Source of the DNA: Phycisphaerae bacterium
GTDB taxonomy: Bacteria; Chloroflexota; Anaerolineae; 4572-78; J111
DNA length: 64,000 bases
Reading direction: 5' to 3'
Assembly (NCBI GenBank): GCA_028285035.1
Contig: JANQQF010000038.1
Location: 284,889-348,888 of the forward strand
The notes under the pieces are model-generated. The model saw nothing but the letters and a program-made list of their open reading frames with translations. It did not search any database and was not told where the DNA came from. Position 1 is the stretch's first letter; each line of letters starts with the position of its first letter. The position numbers were made by a program, and so were the translations under genes. Shown here in pieces: positions 11,201 through 21,500 of the stretch.

Positions 11201-12913
11201 AAACATTGATGCGGTAATCTTTGAGCCTACTGGCAATATTTGATCCGATTCTTTGTCCCAACTTGCGACAATCGTAACTGCTTCAGCTGTCAAATTTTCA
11301 TTATTTTGTAATATCGCTGGATCCAAAAGTGAGATACTGACACGATCAACATTAAATTCTTTGACGTGGGTCAAGACAACGTTAAAAATTTCATCTAGGT
11401 CATTTGTTTCAACAAGTGCTCGACTTATCTCATACAATTTTTGCGTTTCAGCCAAGGCAGCTTCTGTTTTCTGGAATTGCAAAGCATTATCAATAGCCAC
11501 AGCAACCTGGGCGATAATAGCTTGAGCTACCTGTAGTTCGTTTGAATTGTAAGCTCGATCAGCATCATAGTGCCCGATTTCTAATAGGCCGATAACCTCA
11601 TTACGGACGAGAAGGGGGAATATGGCCACAGTTAATAGGCCCATCTCTTTATGTCTGGCTTGACGATCAAGTAGATTATCTTGCTGTAAGGTTTCTATTA
11701 AAACAGTTGGTTGGGTTAATAGTTTGGACAAACTGGCATCATTTGTCGGGGAAACGTGAGACGCACGATTTTGAAATAATAGTTTGTTATTTTCTCGGAC
11801 CATTACTCGTTGTCCGATAAATGTATTGGTTGTTGAGTCTAATAAAATTACCCCACCTTGATCAGCCTGCAAATAAATCATCATCTGTTCAGTTAAAATA
11901 CCGTAGATTTGTTCAAGATCTATGGTTTCAGATAGTCTTTGGCTGGCTGAAAATAGTAGAGATAACTCTTGCGTCTGGGCCTGAGTTTGCTGAATAAGTC
12001 GAGCATTCTCTAAGGCTAACGCAACCTGAGTGCTCACCTCCTCTAATAAACGCTGATCATCGGCTGTCCATTCATCTTGCTCTAAATCACTAGCAATTCC
12101 CAAAACACCAATGGTTTCACCGTATAACTGAATAGGGGCTACTAACTCCTTAGCTTCTGAATTATGATCATTAGCCAAAACTTCGGTATTCTGTTTAGCG
12201 ATTGCCAAACGAGCCGTTGAACTGAGTTCATCAGAAACAATGATTTCGTTGTTTCGGTTATAACTGTAACCCACCCCTGAAATGGGATCGACCCCACTTT
12301 GGCCGTGCCCAATATCTGTCTGGCGTTGTAAGTTATAAAGAATTCTTATTTCTTGTAGATCGTTTTCTAGCTCTTCAACAGTTTGATTGTGACGGATTGT
12401 TGTTGCCATTAAGTGAGCTAGGGTATCCAGAAATTGACGATCTGCTGGCGGGAAACTTGCTGTTTTGTCATGTTGAACTCGAAGAACACCCAGAATGACT
12501 TCATCCTCACTAGCAGCTAGTGGCAAGGCAATCTCTGATCTTATTGGTGTTGCCTCTGGTGCGGGCGCCTGTGTGGCATAAGGCCCTTTATGCAAATTTG
12601 TGATATAGATGATTTGTTTTTTGCGAACAGTATCACTAACAATGTTTCGGGTTTCAATCGAAAAGATGTCAGGTAGATTTATGATTGTTAAATCAGTCTC
12701 GCCAACGGCTAAGTATCGCCACAAGTCCTGTCCATAGGGTGAGAGACGATAGATTTGAGCCGTTTGATAACCTAGCTGAGCATGTAGTGCGTTTAAGGTT
12801 GCTTCTAGTACTTGCTCGGTTTTATCGCCACGAGCTAAACCTTGGCTAAGATTTTCAATTATTTTTAGTTGACCACTATGCTTATCGCGACGAGATGTTG
12901 TGCGTTGGCTCAT
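5264..12913 (-). CDS. Giant multi-GAF hybrid histidine kinase with two receivers (2549 aa)
   Basis: This is a cytoplasmic protein with no transmembrane segment. About twelve GAF-type domains run in tandem from residue 25 to 2035, usually 150-175 residues apart and joined by helices. A HisKA domain follows with His2061 in ANMSHELRTP, then HATPase_c (N-box NLVSNACKF, G1 DTGIGIP, G2 GGTGLGL). Two C-terminal receivers have Asp2348 (LLDVLMPDRDG) and Asp2470 (LDLSMPEMDG). The second receiver resembles the one on the neighbouring threonine synthase (shared AKDLT and a late LL-x-K). GAF domains 9 and 12 belong to a recurring subtype also found in the two upstream giant proteins. The ATG overlaps the upstream stop by 4 nt. 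It is the only catalytic kinase among the three giants and probably integrates many small-molecule or redox inputs. The ligands are unknown. Confidence 0.9.
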   Translation of the reverse strand: MSQRTTSRRDKHSGQLKIIENLSQGLARGDKTEQVLEATLNALHAQLGYQTAQIYRLSPYGQDLWRYLAVGETDLTIINLPDIFSIETRNIVSDTVRKKQIIYITNLHKGPYATQAPAPEATPIRSEIALPLAASEDEVILGVLRVQHDKTASFPPADRQFLDTLAHLMATTIRHNQTVEELENDLQEIRILYNLQRQTDIGHGQSGVDPISGVGYSYNRNNEIIVSDELSSTARLAIAKQNTEVLANDHNSEAKELVAPIQLYGETIGVLGIASDLEQDEWTADDQRLLEEVSTQVALALENARLIQQTQAQTQELSLLFSASQRLSETIDLEQIYGILTEQMMIYLQADQGGVILLDSTTNTFIGQRVMVRENNKLLFQNRASHVSPTNDASLSKLLTQPTVLIETLQQDNLLDRQARHKEMGLLTVAIFPLLVRNEVIGLLEIGHYDADRAYNSNELQVAQAIIAQVAVAIDNALQFQKTEAALAETQKLYEISRALVETNDLDEIFNVVLTHVKEFNVDRVSISLLDPAILQNNENLTAEAVTIVASWDKESDQILPVGSKITASMFPLVESFAKPPFDPLISEDLSSPNQLDKRMDENFRLFMHEGIGAITLYSTPMFLGLEYKGVLSVSTRTPHIYSEQEKRVYQTLAGQAIIAIENRRLFEQTKATLIQTELQTERLAQLNEMSRQLSLIRDRGEIFQVAAKMVTKIFAGDRGGIGLLDADGEKIRAAALDGNNSISLGPQVPITGTLSEVVVGQSKIVVVSDFLDEEWQQFRDLQMLGKQKLRSCMMAPLVVDGKVIGTLNVANHQPQAYGSHYEGLFGQMALHLSAAIENRELFDSIQAERDQAALLVEIDQNLSQASTITEAQTIILSFAALVGASFGEIYLTDRDGFDRWDTTIPERKSNVETNIDLPVYNTLSPMLEPQALADQQTVIKNRSQIELDLSRFESLNPVQSVIALPFSARHSSLRGVLTFFYNDSNNISPNHVEMLKGIATQTVAILENLWLREQTEAALRETELLYDATREFSIAQQPEELLDALAESVITKKEVGLDSLVIGLLTQTEVGAPEQLEVVAHWSRTNGLSAMDRVMTAKEYNFLPHLKAEETTIFTTSQLNETTQTNLGQIFGDTQSIFAVPLRVGQTWLGVLLCVSQQNNFEANHQFVNQITTLAGQVAVVLRNLQLVEETQQTLYYSETLSHLSQDLLGAETSEVIYDLGLDAICATQPERGAAILMYEATDTSTELNIVAVWDNPARDWVTMERGHRFALESYETSYLHQSEQTVIAPQVATDERFSTSEKALYKKLEIESLISVPIWRNREIVGFIIVCHSSQRSFPIEMVRLYEDIGRQIAVALENQRLFKEAQYRATLLQTASEVSAAATRFLDLDTMLSQSVDLIKDRFDFHHVSIFLIDEYKKYAVVQASTGEVGQRMLTMQHKLEVGGRSIVGTATGTQQPRIAVDVGEDGGHYKNPLLPDTRSEMALPLVAGGEVIGALDVQSTRKNAFSEADITILQSMSNQLANAISAALASQKTQETLDEMQNMTQYYVQEQWEEFVNKHRQSIGYQFTSDGMFQTEEEEWSPIASRVIAEKDPIIISSHSEENGITFTSPQKRNKQGAFQLYLPSKGNQSTESQVTLAAPLNLQDGVSIGALDFEIMETNDSAWEEDRVKIVEAIANQAAQAIESARLFEQTQTSRDEAEALYQVSRTLVTAEDEQKMFHIVLEKMLLTLGLNQGGILFFDKDRKLGSLRALFENGQPVKTNQVIPIEGNASYDRLIETKRPLPIEDVMNDPLVETVRDINRQRGVASLLLVPIIIDDQVIGAIGADAVGEKHHFTEWEINLASAMADQLAIILQNHRLLEETNERALQLRTSADVGRVATSILALDEMLDQAVELIKERFGFYHVQIFLIDQENQIAFLDRSTGDVGEQLLATNYKVKLGSAGIIGQATVQTEPIVIRDANPVDFDTPYYQQFLPNTQAELAIPLQVGDQQIGVLDVHSENPEAFSDSDIATMELLADQIAIAIQNARAFKEQQETTEKLKEVDKLKTQFLANMSHELRTPLNSIIGFSRVILKGIDGPLTELQKTDLTSIHNSGQHLLGLINNILDLSKIEAGKMELNFEDVEIEPIIKGVMSTAIALVKDKPVELKQDVQENLPVIQADPTRLRQIVLNLVSNACKFTDEGYVLLQATTDNKWLTISVTDTGIGIPQEDHESIFEEFTQVDASTTRKVGGTGLGLPISRHFVELHQGKIWVESGGGQGSIFKVSIPINQDMVDEIEMPLQQALADLEEHNKTIIAIDDDPSVISLYERFLEAQGYELIGISNGENILQQVKDANPAAILLDVLMPDRDGWSVLRELKKDQTTEAIPVIICSMVSDRKRGFSLGATGYLNKPITEDDLLKALEHIHNNDKDQVKVLVIDDQADDILLIRRMLEAQQNYIIHEAQSGQDGLKFVQQDRPDLIILDLSMPEMDGFKVVETLKDKEETRSIPIIIASAKDLTPKESKFLNGQVEALLHKNIFTENELLQDVQRALNQIQQKDVIKL

Positions 12914-15900
12914 TGGTCACTCCTTTTTTGATCATGCTTATCGTGCCCATTGATTGGCGGCAAAAGATTGATGTATGCCTTTTGGCTAGATGTAGCTGCC
13001 CTGATTTCTCGGACAGTGGTTTGTAGAATGGTGTCAATATCTGTTGAGGCCCGAACCCTGGTGGTAATTTCTTTGATCAATGCTTCCCTACGCGCTGTTC
13101 GTTGACTCTCTTGATATCGCCAAGCATTATCTAAAGCTAATGCTGTTTGATCGACAAATGCTCTTAATAATCCGATTTGGCTATCCTCTAAAACCTGTGA
13201 TTGATTTTTAAATCCGGCTTCTACAATGCCAATAGGTTTTTGTCGTAACATTAGAGGGGTAATTAAGCGAGTCCAGGTGTTGGCTTGTTTTACCTCATAT
13301 AAATGATTTTGCAGACGTTCATCCCAGCCAGTAATGATTTGGGTTTGCCCTTCCTGCATTACTTCAATGGCAAGACTTGTTTCCAAAAGCATTTTTTGTT
13401 GATGTAATTTTAATTCACTGATCCCAACATTATTAATACTTGAAACTGTATGTTCATTTAGATCAATTTGAGCAAGAATAACATATTCAAAGCCGATAAC
13501 TCTAGTACACGCTCGGAAGAAAATATCCAGAATTTCATCAACTTGCAGGGTTCCTGATAAAGCTTGGCTCAACTGCTGTAAAGCAATTGTTTCATGCAGC
13601 CGCTCTTCAGCTTCTTGTTGAGCCTGTTGGGACTCCTCAAAAAGTCGAGCATTAAGAATAGCGTTAGCGACTTGATCCGCCATAATTTGTAGAAGGGTAA
13701 TGTCCTCTTGGGAAAAGGCTTCCCGTTGTTCACTTTGAACTGTCAACGCCCCAATGACTTCGTCTCGGCTGATTAAGGGTAGGGCCATTTCAGATCGTGT
13801 TTCAGGTAAATCTGGATTTTCAAAATGGACCGCCTCCTGCCCCACATCAAGCGCTATTCTTGCTTCACGATTAGAAACACTCCAACCGATCATTGAGTCT
13901 CCACCAATTTGAAGCCGGTGATTTTTTGCGAGTTGCCGACGTCCTGGCTCACCTGTTCCCGCCCGTAACACCGCCCATTCATTAGCTGGATCAATAAGGA
14001 ATAACCCGACATAATAAAGGCCAAACTGATCGCGGATCAAATTAACTGACTTGTCGATAAGCTCATCCTCATTAAGAATTGAACTGGCTACTCGAGAAAC
14101 TTCAGCCCCGATTTCTAGTAACGATGAACGCCGTTGAGTTTCTTGCAACAGACGCCTATTTTCCAACCAAATCGTTAGCTGATCAGCCAATAACTCGCTA
14201 ACCTCTAGATCTTGATCAGAAAATTGATAATTGGGATCACTTGTAGCGACTCCTATAATTCCAATAACATTGTCTTTTACGGTTAGCGGGGTAAATAAGA
14301 CCGCCTCAATATCATCTTGACTGTATTGATAACCTGCGGTGAGTGGATGCTCTTTTACATTTTCAATAACAAGCGGCTCAGTATTTTTCCTTAAATAATC
14401 TGCAATCTGATCTTGATCTGCTAAAAAATTAAATGATGGGATTTCTTTTTGACCATCAGCATAAAACGCTGATACTTCGTGAATAACGTCCTGTTTATCT
14501 AATAAAATCAAGCTACCACGTTGTAAGCCCAAGAGATTTAGATACTCTTGTAACACTATTTCAAAAATAGTATCTTGATCACTATGGGCGACTAAAGTAT
14601 TACTAATGTGATGCAAAGATTGTGTTCGTTTAAATGTAGTTTGTAGGGCGGTTTCAGTTTGTTTTCTTTCTGTGATATCTCGTAAGATAGAAACTAGCCC
14701 TGTAATGTCCCCACTTTTATTTTTGATTGACGCGCCACTAATCAGCATATCTAACACTTGATTTGTCTTTGTGAGACGTTTTGTTTCGTAAAGTACCGTT
14801 TCATGACGTAACATTCGCTGAAATGCATCTTCTGTTTCAGCTTGACTGTCCTGAGGGATAAAATTGAGGGGCTGTCCCAGTATATCTTTTATTGACCAAC
14901 CGAATGTTTGTGAAAATGCATCATTGATGTATGTAATATTCCCTTCGGGGTCATACATAACGATTGGGTCTGGTGATGAGGTTAGCAATAAACGATACCG
15001 CTCTTCACTATCTCGTATTGTATCTTCAGCGCGTTTACGTTCAGTAATATCTTCGATGGCAATTTGTTGCCCTACAATTTGATCTTTATCATCCTGAATC
15101 GGGCGTAGTCGTAAACTTGTTGAAATGACCCGTCCGCTGGCCCTTGTCATCTCTACTTCTTCACCTTGAACTATATCACCCTCAATTAAACGCTGATGAA
15201 ATCTTTCAGCTTTTGGCTTTCCTAGCGGCGTATCCGCGTACAAATCAAATATTGAGTGTCCAATGAGCTCGTCTTGATTGTATCCCAGTAAATCGGTCGT
15301 GCTGGCATTACTCATATAAATAACGCCCTGCGTATCTGTGGAAAGATAAGCAATCGGCGAGGTGTCATACAAATTGCGATATCGATTTTCACTTTCTTTA
15401 AGAACGGTTTCCACCCGTTTTTGCTCGGCGAGTGCGATTTGAGTTTTCTCAAATAGATTTGCATTTTCAATCGAACTGGCGATTTGACTGGCGATTGTTT
15501 CTGCTAATTGAAGCTCTGCCGTTGTAAAGTCTCGATCTACTTCATCCAAGTCAACACCAATGGTTCCAACCACCTCATTTCTCACAATCAGTGGTACAAT
15601 CATAATTGCTTCAGTTTCAAGTATCCGGAACATCTCTTTGACATCAGGTGTGCTTAATTCATTAGATGGAGAATATGGTTTTGATACTGCAAATGGTTGA
15701 CCTTTTTTAATCACCTCAAATGCAGAATCACCTGGTTCGATCGGAATAATAAGTCCTTCGGTACTGTCATTTTTGTGCTGTGAATAACTAGCGATTACTT
15801 CTAAGTTGGTTTGTTCATCATTGATAAGTGTTATACCACTACGCCGAGCATTGAAAATAAGTACAATTTCACGGGCGGCGGCTCGAAGCATATCTTGTAG

Positions 15901-18579
15901 ATCCAAAGTTGTTGATACTGCGGCGGCTACTCGATTGATTGCAGCTAATTCTTTGTGTCGATTTAGAATTTCTTGCTCTATACGCTTACGCTCCGTAATC
16001 TCTAGTTGAGCTTTTTCAAATAGTAATGCATTTTCGATGGCATTGGCTAACTGATCTGCCATCGTTTGCAGAAAAATAATATCTGTATGGCTAAAGGCCA
16101 CCTGCTCTCTACTTTGAACCGTTAAGGCCCCAATTGCCTCATTACGATATATCAGTGGCAAAGCCATTTCAGAAGAGGTGTGGGGAAGATGTGGATTTTG
16201 AAAATGAACAGCCTCTCGACCCACATCCAAGGCAATTCTTGCCTTTAGATTTGCCAAACACTGCCCGATCATCGACTCTCCACCAATTTCAAGTCGATGC
16301 TCGTTGGCAATCTGGATTCGACCAGGTTCTCCAGTTCCTGCCTTTAGAATGGCCCACTCTTTTTCATCATCAACTAGAAATACACCGACATAATATAGCT
16401 CAAATCGGTCTCGAATTAGCTTTACAGCAGAGTTTAGAAGTTGATTAACACCTAAAATGGAACTGGCAGTTCTGGCCACATCGGCAGCCGTTTCAATTTG
16501 AACAGCTCGATATGTGACCTCTTGTAGCAACTGACGGTTTGATAACAAAACTGATGCTTGGTCCACCATCGCTTGCCAGAACTGTTTCACAGTGTTTGTA
16601 AATTCAAATGGTTCTGCGAAATCAATGAGAATAATTCCTATATTTTGCCCCGTTGTTACTAGGGGTAATAAGGCCGTTGATACAGCCCCTCTTTGCCTAA
16701 AACTTTCACGTTCATCATCAGACAAGCGGCTATCTGTAGCTACATCTTCTAAATAAGTGGACTGGTTGACTGTTAAACAATTTGCCTCTGGGCTATCAGG
16801 CAAATAGAGACGATCACCCGTACGGCGGGTCCACCCTGTTTGTTGTGACCAACGTGCTTTCAATTCGACCCAGATAGGCTCATCATCGACTGACTTATAA
16901 TAGTATGCTGTAATTTGGCTGGGATTTTGTAGGCGAATTTGTTTGAACAAGGCCGCAAAAACTTGGCGTTCACTCAATGCACTCGCGATAGTTTGACTAC
17001 CGTTGTACATCATTGCCATTTCATTCAGTAAGCGTTCTCGTTCGGCTTCACGAGCACGTCGTTCAGTAATATCTTGGCTGATCCCCAATAAATATTGAGG
17101 TTGTCCATTATTATCAGGAATGGGAATCAATCGGGTATAGGCGATGTGGGCTTCACCGTCTGCCCAAGTTGTTTTATCCTCAAAAGTTAGGGTCTCATTT
17201 TTTGTGAAGACTTGATCATCACGTCTGTAAAATTCGTCGGCTAGTTCTTTAGCAAAGAAGTCATGATCTGTTTTCCCAATTACATCCTCAGTTGGCCGTC
17301 CTACGACAGCCAAATTGGCTGAATTCATCTCCACCCAAGTATGTTGACGATCTTTGATAAAAATTGGGTCTGGAATATGTTCTAATATTGTTTTTAAGAA
17401 TCGACTATTATTTTCAGCCTGATTGAATAAATGTGTGTTTTCTATAGCAATTGCTGCTTGTGAGGCTAATAAAGATAAAATATGAAGGTCGTTATCATCA
17501 AAGGGATTGGCCTCATCAAAATGTTGTACTTCCATTGTTCCAATGGCTCGGCCTCGTAAAACAATGGGAACATGCATCAAAGCTTTAATTTCCTCATCCA
17601 TAATTGCTTTAGTCGGAAAGTGTTCCCCAAGCGCATGTTGCGACCATTGATTACCTAATACGGGCTGCTTTGTTTGCAGTACGTGTTGTTCTAAACCTGA
17701 AATTTGTCCTTTATCTCTTTTTACAACAGATTTATTGGGAATGAGTGTGGTAGCACTCCATCCAGTAATTTGATCTCGATCAGGATCAATCAAATAGACT
17801 TGACTTGCTTCAGCCCCAGTTAGCTGCAAACTTAGATGAGCCAGATTATCAAGTAAGGCGTCGAAATCAAGGTTGTGATTATGTAATTGCAAGTTGATGT
17901 TTAGATGACTACCAACTTGTAGACTGATGTGATACAACGTAGCAAGCTGCTCAAGTTGTTCATCAATAGTTGAGAACAAGCGGGTCGTTTGTAAAGCATT
18001 TGCAACTTGGGCGGCAAGCGTTTGCAAAGCTGTTAGGTTATCAGGATGAAGAGGATCAACCCGATGAATTAGGATACACCCTAAAGCATCTCCACGGCTC
18101 AGGAGAGGCAGGGCTAGCCCGATACCAACTTTATCGGCGGGAAAAAGAGTTGGTTGTTGTCGCAAAATAGCTCGACCAATTGGGGTTGACTCGTCTATCT
18201 TGGGTTTTTCAGGGGCAAGTTCAATGGGTAAGCTAGGTTCTGTTTGGGCTTTTCGTTCAGCCTGTTGACCAGTCGCATCAAGTAAATACAAAGCAACCGG
18301 TGTTCCGGCAAAGTGTTGCTGAACAATCTCGACCAAATTGGGGCGTAAATGCTCTGGCCGTGAGATTGTATCAGTCACTTCAGCTATGGCTGTCGTTGTA
18401 TCAAGGACACGATCCTGTTGTTGAATATCTTCGGCCAATCCATGAACTTCTTCCTTTAATGCCGACCATATACGACCAATTTCAGATTGATCATTATCTA
18501 ATTCTGGCAGATGACTTACCATTTGCCCAAGGTATTCTTCTATTGTACCTAAACGTGTACGCTTTACGGACTCAGTCAT
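12910..18579 (-). CDS. Giant GAF/PAS sensory protein without output domain (1889 aa)
   Basis: The order is GAF (about 60-200), GAF (215-385), PAS (390-510), GAF (525-685), GAF (695-850), GAF (885-1045), PAS (1065-1180), PAS (1190-1305), GAF (1320-1480), GAF (1490-1645) and GAF (1665-1825). The PAS units are followed by the usual DITERK-type connector. No HisKA, HATPase, receiver, cyclase or DNA-binding domain is present. Residues 1830-1889 look like the helix and first strands of one more GAF that stops short. The GAFs at 695-850 and 1490-1645 are near-copies of each other, sharing GTGEPGR, SMIG and ARIALDVG. It is 9 nt from the upstream giant and overlaps the hybrid kinase by 4 nt, so it is probably made together with that kinase and acts as an input subunit; this role is inference. 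Confidence 0.88.
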   Translation of the reverse strand: MTESVKRTRLGTIEEYLGQMVSHLPELDNDQSEIGRIWSALKEEVHGLAEDIQQQDRVLDTTTAIAEVTDTISRPEHLRPNLVEIVQQHFAGTPVALYLLDATGQQAERKAQTEPSLPIELAPEKPKIDESTPIGRAILRQQPTLFPADKVGIGLALPLLSRGDALGCILIHRVDPLHPDNLTALQTLAAQVANALQTTRLFSTIDEQLEQLATLYHISLQVGSHLNINLQLHNHNLDFDALLDNLAHLSLQLTGAEASQVYLIDPDRDQITGWSATTLIPNKSVVKRDKGQISGLEQHVLQTKQPVLGNQWSQHALGEHFPTKAIMDEEIKALMHVPIVLRGRAIGTMEVQHFDEANPFDDNDLHILSLLASQAAIAIENTHLFNQAENNSRFLKTILEHIPDPIFIKDRQHTWVEMNSANLAVVGRPTEDVIGKTDHDFFAKELADEFYRRDDQVFTKNETLTFEDKTTWADGEAHIAYTRLIPIPDNNGQPQYLLGISQDITERRAREAERERLLNEMAMMYNGSQTIASALSERQVFAALFKQIRLQNPSQITAYYYKSVDDEPIWVELKARWSQQTGWTRRTGDRLYLPDSPEANCLTVNQSTYLEDVATDSRLSDDERESFRQRGAVSTALLPLVTTGQNIGIILIDFAEPFEFTNTVKQFWQAMVDQASVLLSNRQLLQEVTYRAVQIETAADVARTASSILGVNQLLNSAVKLIRDRFELYYVGVFLVDDEKEWAILKAGTGEPGRIQIANEHRLEIGGESMIGQCLANLKARIALDVGREAVHFQNPHLPHTSSEMALPLIYRNEAIGALTVQSREQVAFSHTDIIFLQTMADQLANAIENALLFEKAQLEITERKRIEQEILNRHKELAAINRVAAAVSTTLDLQDMLRAAAREIVLIFNARRSGITLINDEQTNLEVIASYSQHKNDSTEGLIIPIEPGDSAFEVIKKGQPFAVSKPYSPSNELSTPDVKEMFRILETEAIMIVPLIVRNEVVGTIGVDLDEVDRDFTTAELQLAETIASQIASSIENANLFEKTQIALAEQKRVETVLKESENRYRNLYDTSPIAYLSTDTQGVIYMSNASTTDLLGYNQDELIGHSIFDLYADTPLGKPKAERFHQRLIEGDIVQGEEVEMTRASGRVISTSLRLRPIQDDKDQIVGQQIAIEDITERKRAEDTIRDSEERYRLLLTSSPDPIVMYDPEGNITYINDAFSQTFGWSIKDILGQPLNFIPQDSQAETEDAFQRMLRHETVLYETKRLTKTNQVLDMLISGASIKNKSGDITGLVSILRDITERKQTETALQTTFKRTQSLHHISNTLVAHSDQDTIFEIVLQEYLNLLGLQRGSLILLDKQDVIHEVSAFYADGQKEIPSFNFLADQDQIADYLRKNTEPLVIENVKEHPLTAGYQYSQDDIEAVLFTPLTVKDNVIGIIGVATSDPNYQFSDQDLEVSELLADQLTIWLENRRLLQETQRRSSLLEIGAEVSRVASSILNEDELIDKSVNLIRDQFGLYYVGLFLIDPANEWAVLRAGTGEPGRRQLAKNHRLQIGGDSMIGWSVSNREARIALDVGQEAVHFENPDLPETRSEMALPLISRDEVIGALTVQSEQREAFSQEDITLLQIMADQVANAILNARLFEESQQAQQEAEERLHETIALQQLSQALSGTLQVDEILDIFFRACTRVIGFEYVILAQIDLNEHTVSSINNVGISELKLHQQKMLLETSLAIEVMQEGQTQIITGWDERLQNHLYEVKQANTWTRLITPLMLRQKPIGIVEAGFKNQSQVLEDSQIGLLRAFVDQTALALDNAWRYQESQRTARREALIKEITTRVRASTDIDTILQTTVREIRAATSSQKAYINLLPPINGHDKHDQKRSDQ

Positions 18580-18588
18580 ATTATAAAA

Positions 18589-21500
18589 TTACTCTTTCTG
18601 AGATCGAGGCTGAGGGGCCAAATAAATATTTCCCTTTTCGCTTCCCAAAACACGGCTTAATTCAGTCAATGTTGTCTTTAAAATCGAGTCAATATCTTTT
18701 GCTCCACGAATTTTTCCAGTTACTTCTCGAATAATTGCTTCACGTCGAGCGGTTCTTTGACTATTTTCAAATCGTTGAGCATTGTCTAAGGCGAGAACGG
18801 TTTGATCGATAAATGATTTCAGGAGACGAATTTGGCCTTGGCGAATACTCACTGCGTTTTTAAAGCCTGTTTCTACTAAACCAATAGTTTGTTGTCGAAG
18901 TATGATAGGGGTGAATAGACGCACCCATTCCATGTGATTTTCTAACTCGAATTGTTCTGGATCAAATCGGTCATCCCATCCCGTAATTACTTCAGTCTTT
19001 CCAGTGCGAATAATATCGGCCATGATATCTTGACTGTTTAGGGGTTTACACGACAAAGCCAGTTGTTGTTCGCTAATGCCTACCCCTGCAATCGCCCGAA
19101 CTTCTGTTTCTTCGACTAAAGAAAATTGGACATATTCAAATCCGATAACTTTTGTGCAGGCCTGAAAGAACATTTCAAGAATTTCATTGACATGGAAGCT
19201 ACTGGCCAAAGCTTGACTAAATTGCTGCATCGCAACACTTTCTTGGAGGCGTGTTTCGGCTTGCTTTTGTGACTCAGCTACATTTTCGAATAAGCGAGCA
19301 TTTGTAATAGCGTTTGCCAACTGATCTGCCATCGTTTGTAATACCGTAATATCCTCTTGTGAAAAAGCGTTACGTTCGACACTTTGCACTGTCAATGCGC
19401 CGATTACCTCTCGTTTGCTTTGGAGAGGGAGGGCTAGCTCAGATCGTGTATCGGGTAAATGCTTATTTCGGAAAAAGTTTTTCGCATCGGCACCAACATC
19501 CAGATCAACCCGTGCCTGTCGATGCTGAATACTCCAACCAATCATGGAGCCAGAACCAATTTTGAGACGGTGATTATCGGCAATTTGGTTTTTTCCGGCT
19601 TCGCCCGTCCCAGCCTGCAATACAGCCCACCTGCGTTCGTCATCAACGAGAAACAGACCAACATAATACAATCTAAACATATCTCGAATTAAATTTACGG
19701 AGGTGACTAAAAGATCATTAACATCCAAAATAGAACTCGCGGCCCGGGACACTTCAGATGCAGCTTGTAATAACGTGGATTTATGTTGAGCCTCAGTTAA
19801 AAGTTGCCAACTTTCTAGACGAACACTTAACTGGTCAGCAATCGCTTCACCCATTTCAATATCAGCTTGAGAGAAGGTATGATCAGCTTCGGTGGCGTCC
19901 GCTGCAAACGATCCAACAACATTGCCTTGTACGACAATTGGAATAAATAGCATTGAGGTTACATTAGTTTGGCCTCTTGTTTTGTGGCTGTTTTTGATAA
20001 AAGGATGGCCTTCTGGGTCATCGATAATTAGGGGCCCAGGTTGCTTTTGCAGCTGTTGGAATACCAAATCTTCTTCAACAGCCAGACTAAACTTGGGCGA
20101 AACCGGTTCGCCAGCAATGTAGCGAGCTTGTGCTCTAACATAGTTAGATGCTCGGTCAAATAATGTTAAACTTCCCTGTTGCAAATTCAGCAGATTGAGA
20201 TATTCACCTAATAAAGTTTCAAATGCGGTTTGTAAATCGTTTGAGGTTGCGAGTGCGTGACTGATACGGTAGAGCGATTGAGTACGCGCTAAGTTTTGTG
20301 CGGTATCTAGAATAAGCTGTTCACGCTCTCTTTCTCTTTGTTTCTGATCAGTAATATCATTAACAACCCCAATAATAAAGTCAGGTTTATTCACATTTGA
20401 TGTTAAGGATAGTGGAATTTTGCGGGTGAAATAAATACGATTTTCCTCCGCAGCATTTAGCATTGGTGCTTCGAACTCTAGGGTTTCTCCCGTCTCAAAT
20501 ATATGCTGATCTTGCTCTCTAAACTGCTTGGCAACCTCTTCTGATCGAAATTCATAATCTGTCTGACCAATAAGGTCGGTCTCTTGTTTGCCAAGCATAT
20601 TGTTGGCGTAGGCTTGATTCACCACTGTTAATTCGTAGTTCTGATTTTTGATAAAAATTGGATCGGGGATCTGATCAATAATGGCCTTCATAAAGGTTTC
20701 ACTCTCTTGAGCGGCCTGGAATAGTCTAGCATTTTGAATTGCATTAGCTGCTTGTAGGGCAATCGAATCAAGAAGATTGATGTCTGCTCGACCAAGTCTT
20801 CGTCCGGACGTATGGTCATAGACCTCTAAGACACCAATTACTTGATTTCTAAGAAGAACGGGGATTAAACCCAAAAGGGACCCGTTATGCTCTGTTAAAT
20901 ATTCATATTCCCAACGATCTTCTGATAGATCATCAGGATAACAAATTATTTCTTCTTTGGTTGCTAACACTTGTTTAAGTGCGACAAAATCCTCTATCTT
21001 ATAGCGGTCTCCCTGATCACTTTCAAATGTAGAGTCTGGTCGCACATAGTCGCTAATTGTTTGAGCATAGTCGCCATCAATCAGTGATAGAGCACATTCA
21101 GCGAGGTTTAGAGCAAACGCAGTTTCAACGACTAGATTATTAGCAGCGTCTTGCAAATCAAGGGTTGAACCTATTTTTGTGCCAATGCTATAAAGCGTGG
21201 CTTGTTCAGAGAGACGGCGTTGGGTTTCATCACGTAGACGGGCATTGTCTAAGGCTACGGTTAACTGATCGGCCAGAATTTGTAGGGTTTCAACATCTTC
21301 AGGTGTAAATGCATTGGGTTCTGTACTTTGTACATCCAGAGCCCCGATTACTTCGCCCTTCGAAATCATCGGTAGCGCTAACTCCGAACGGGTATCAGGT
21401 AAGAGCGGATTGTTAAAGTGGACTTTATCTTCACCGACATCAAGAGCAATTCGTGGTTCGGCATTGCCTGTAACAAAACCAACAATCGATTTTTCCCCAC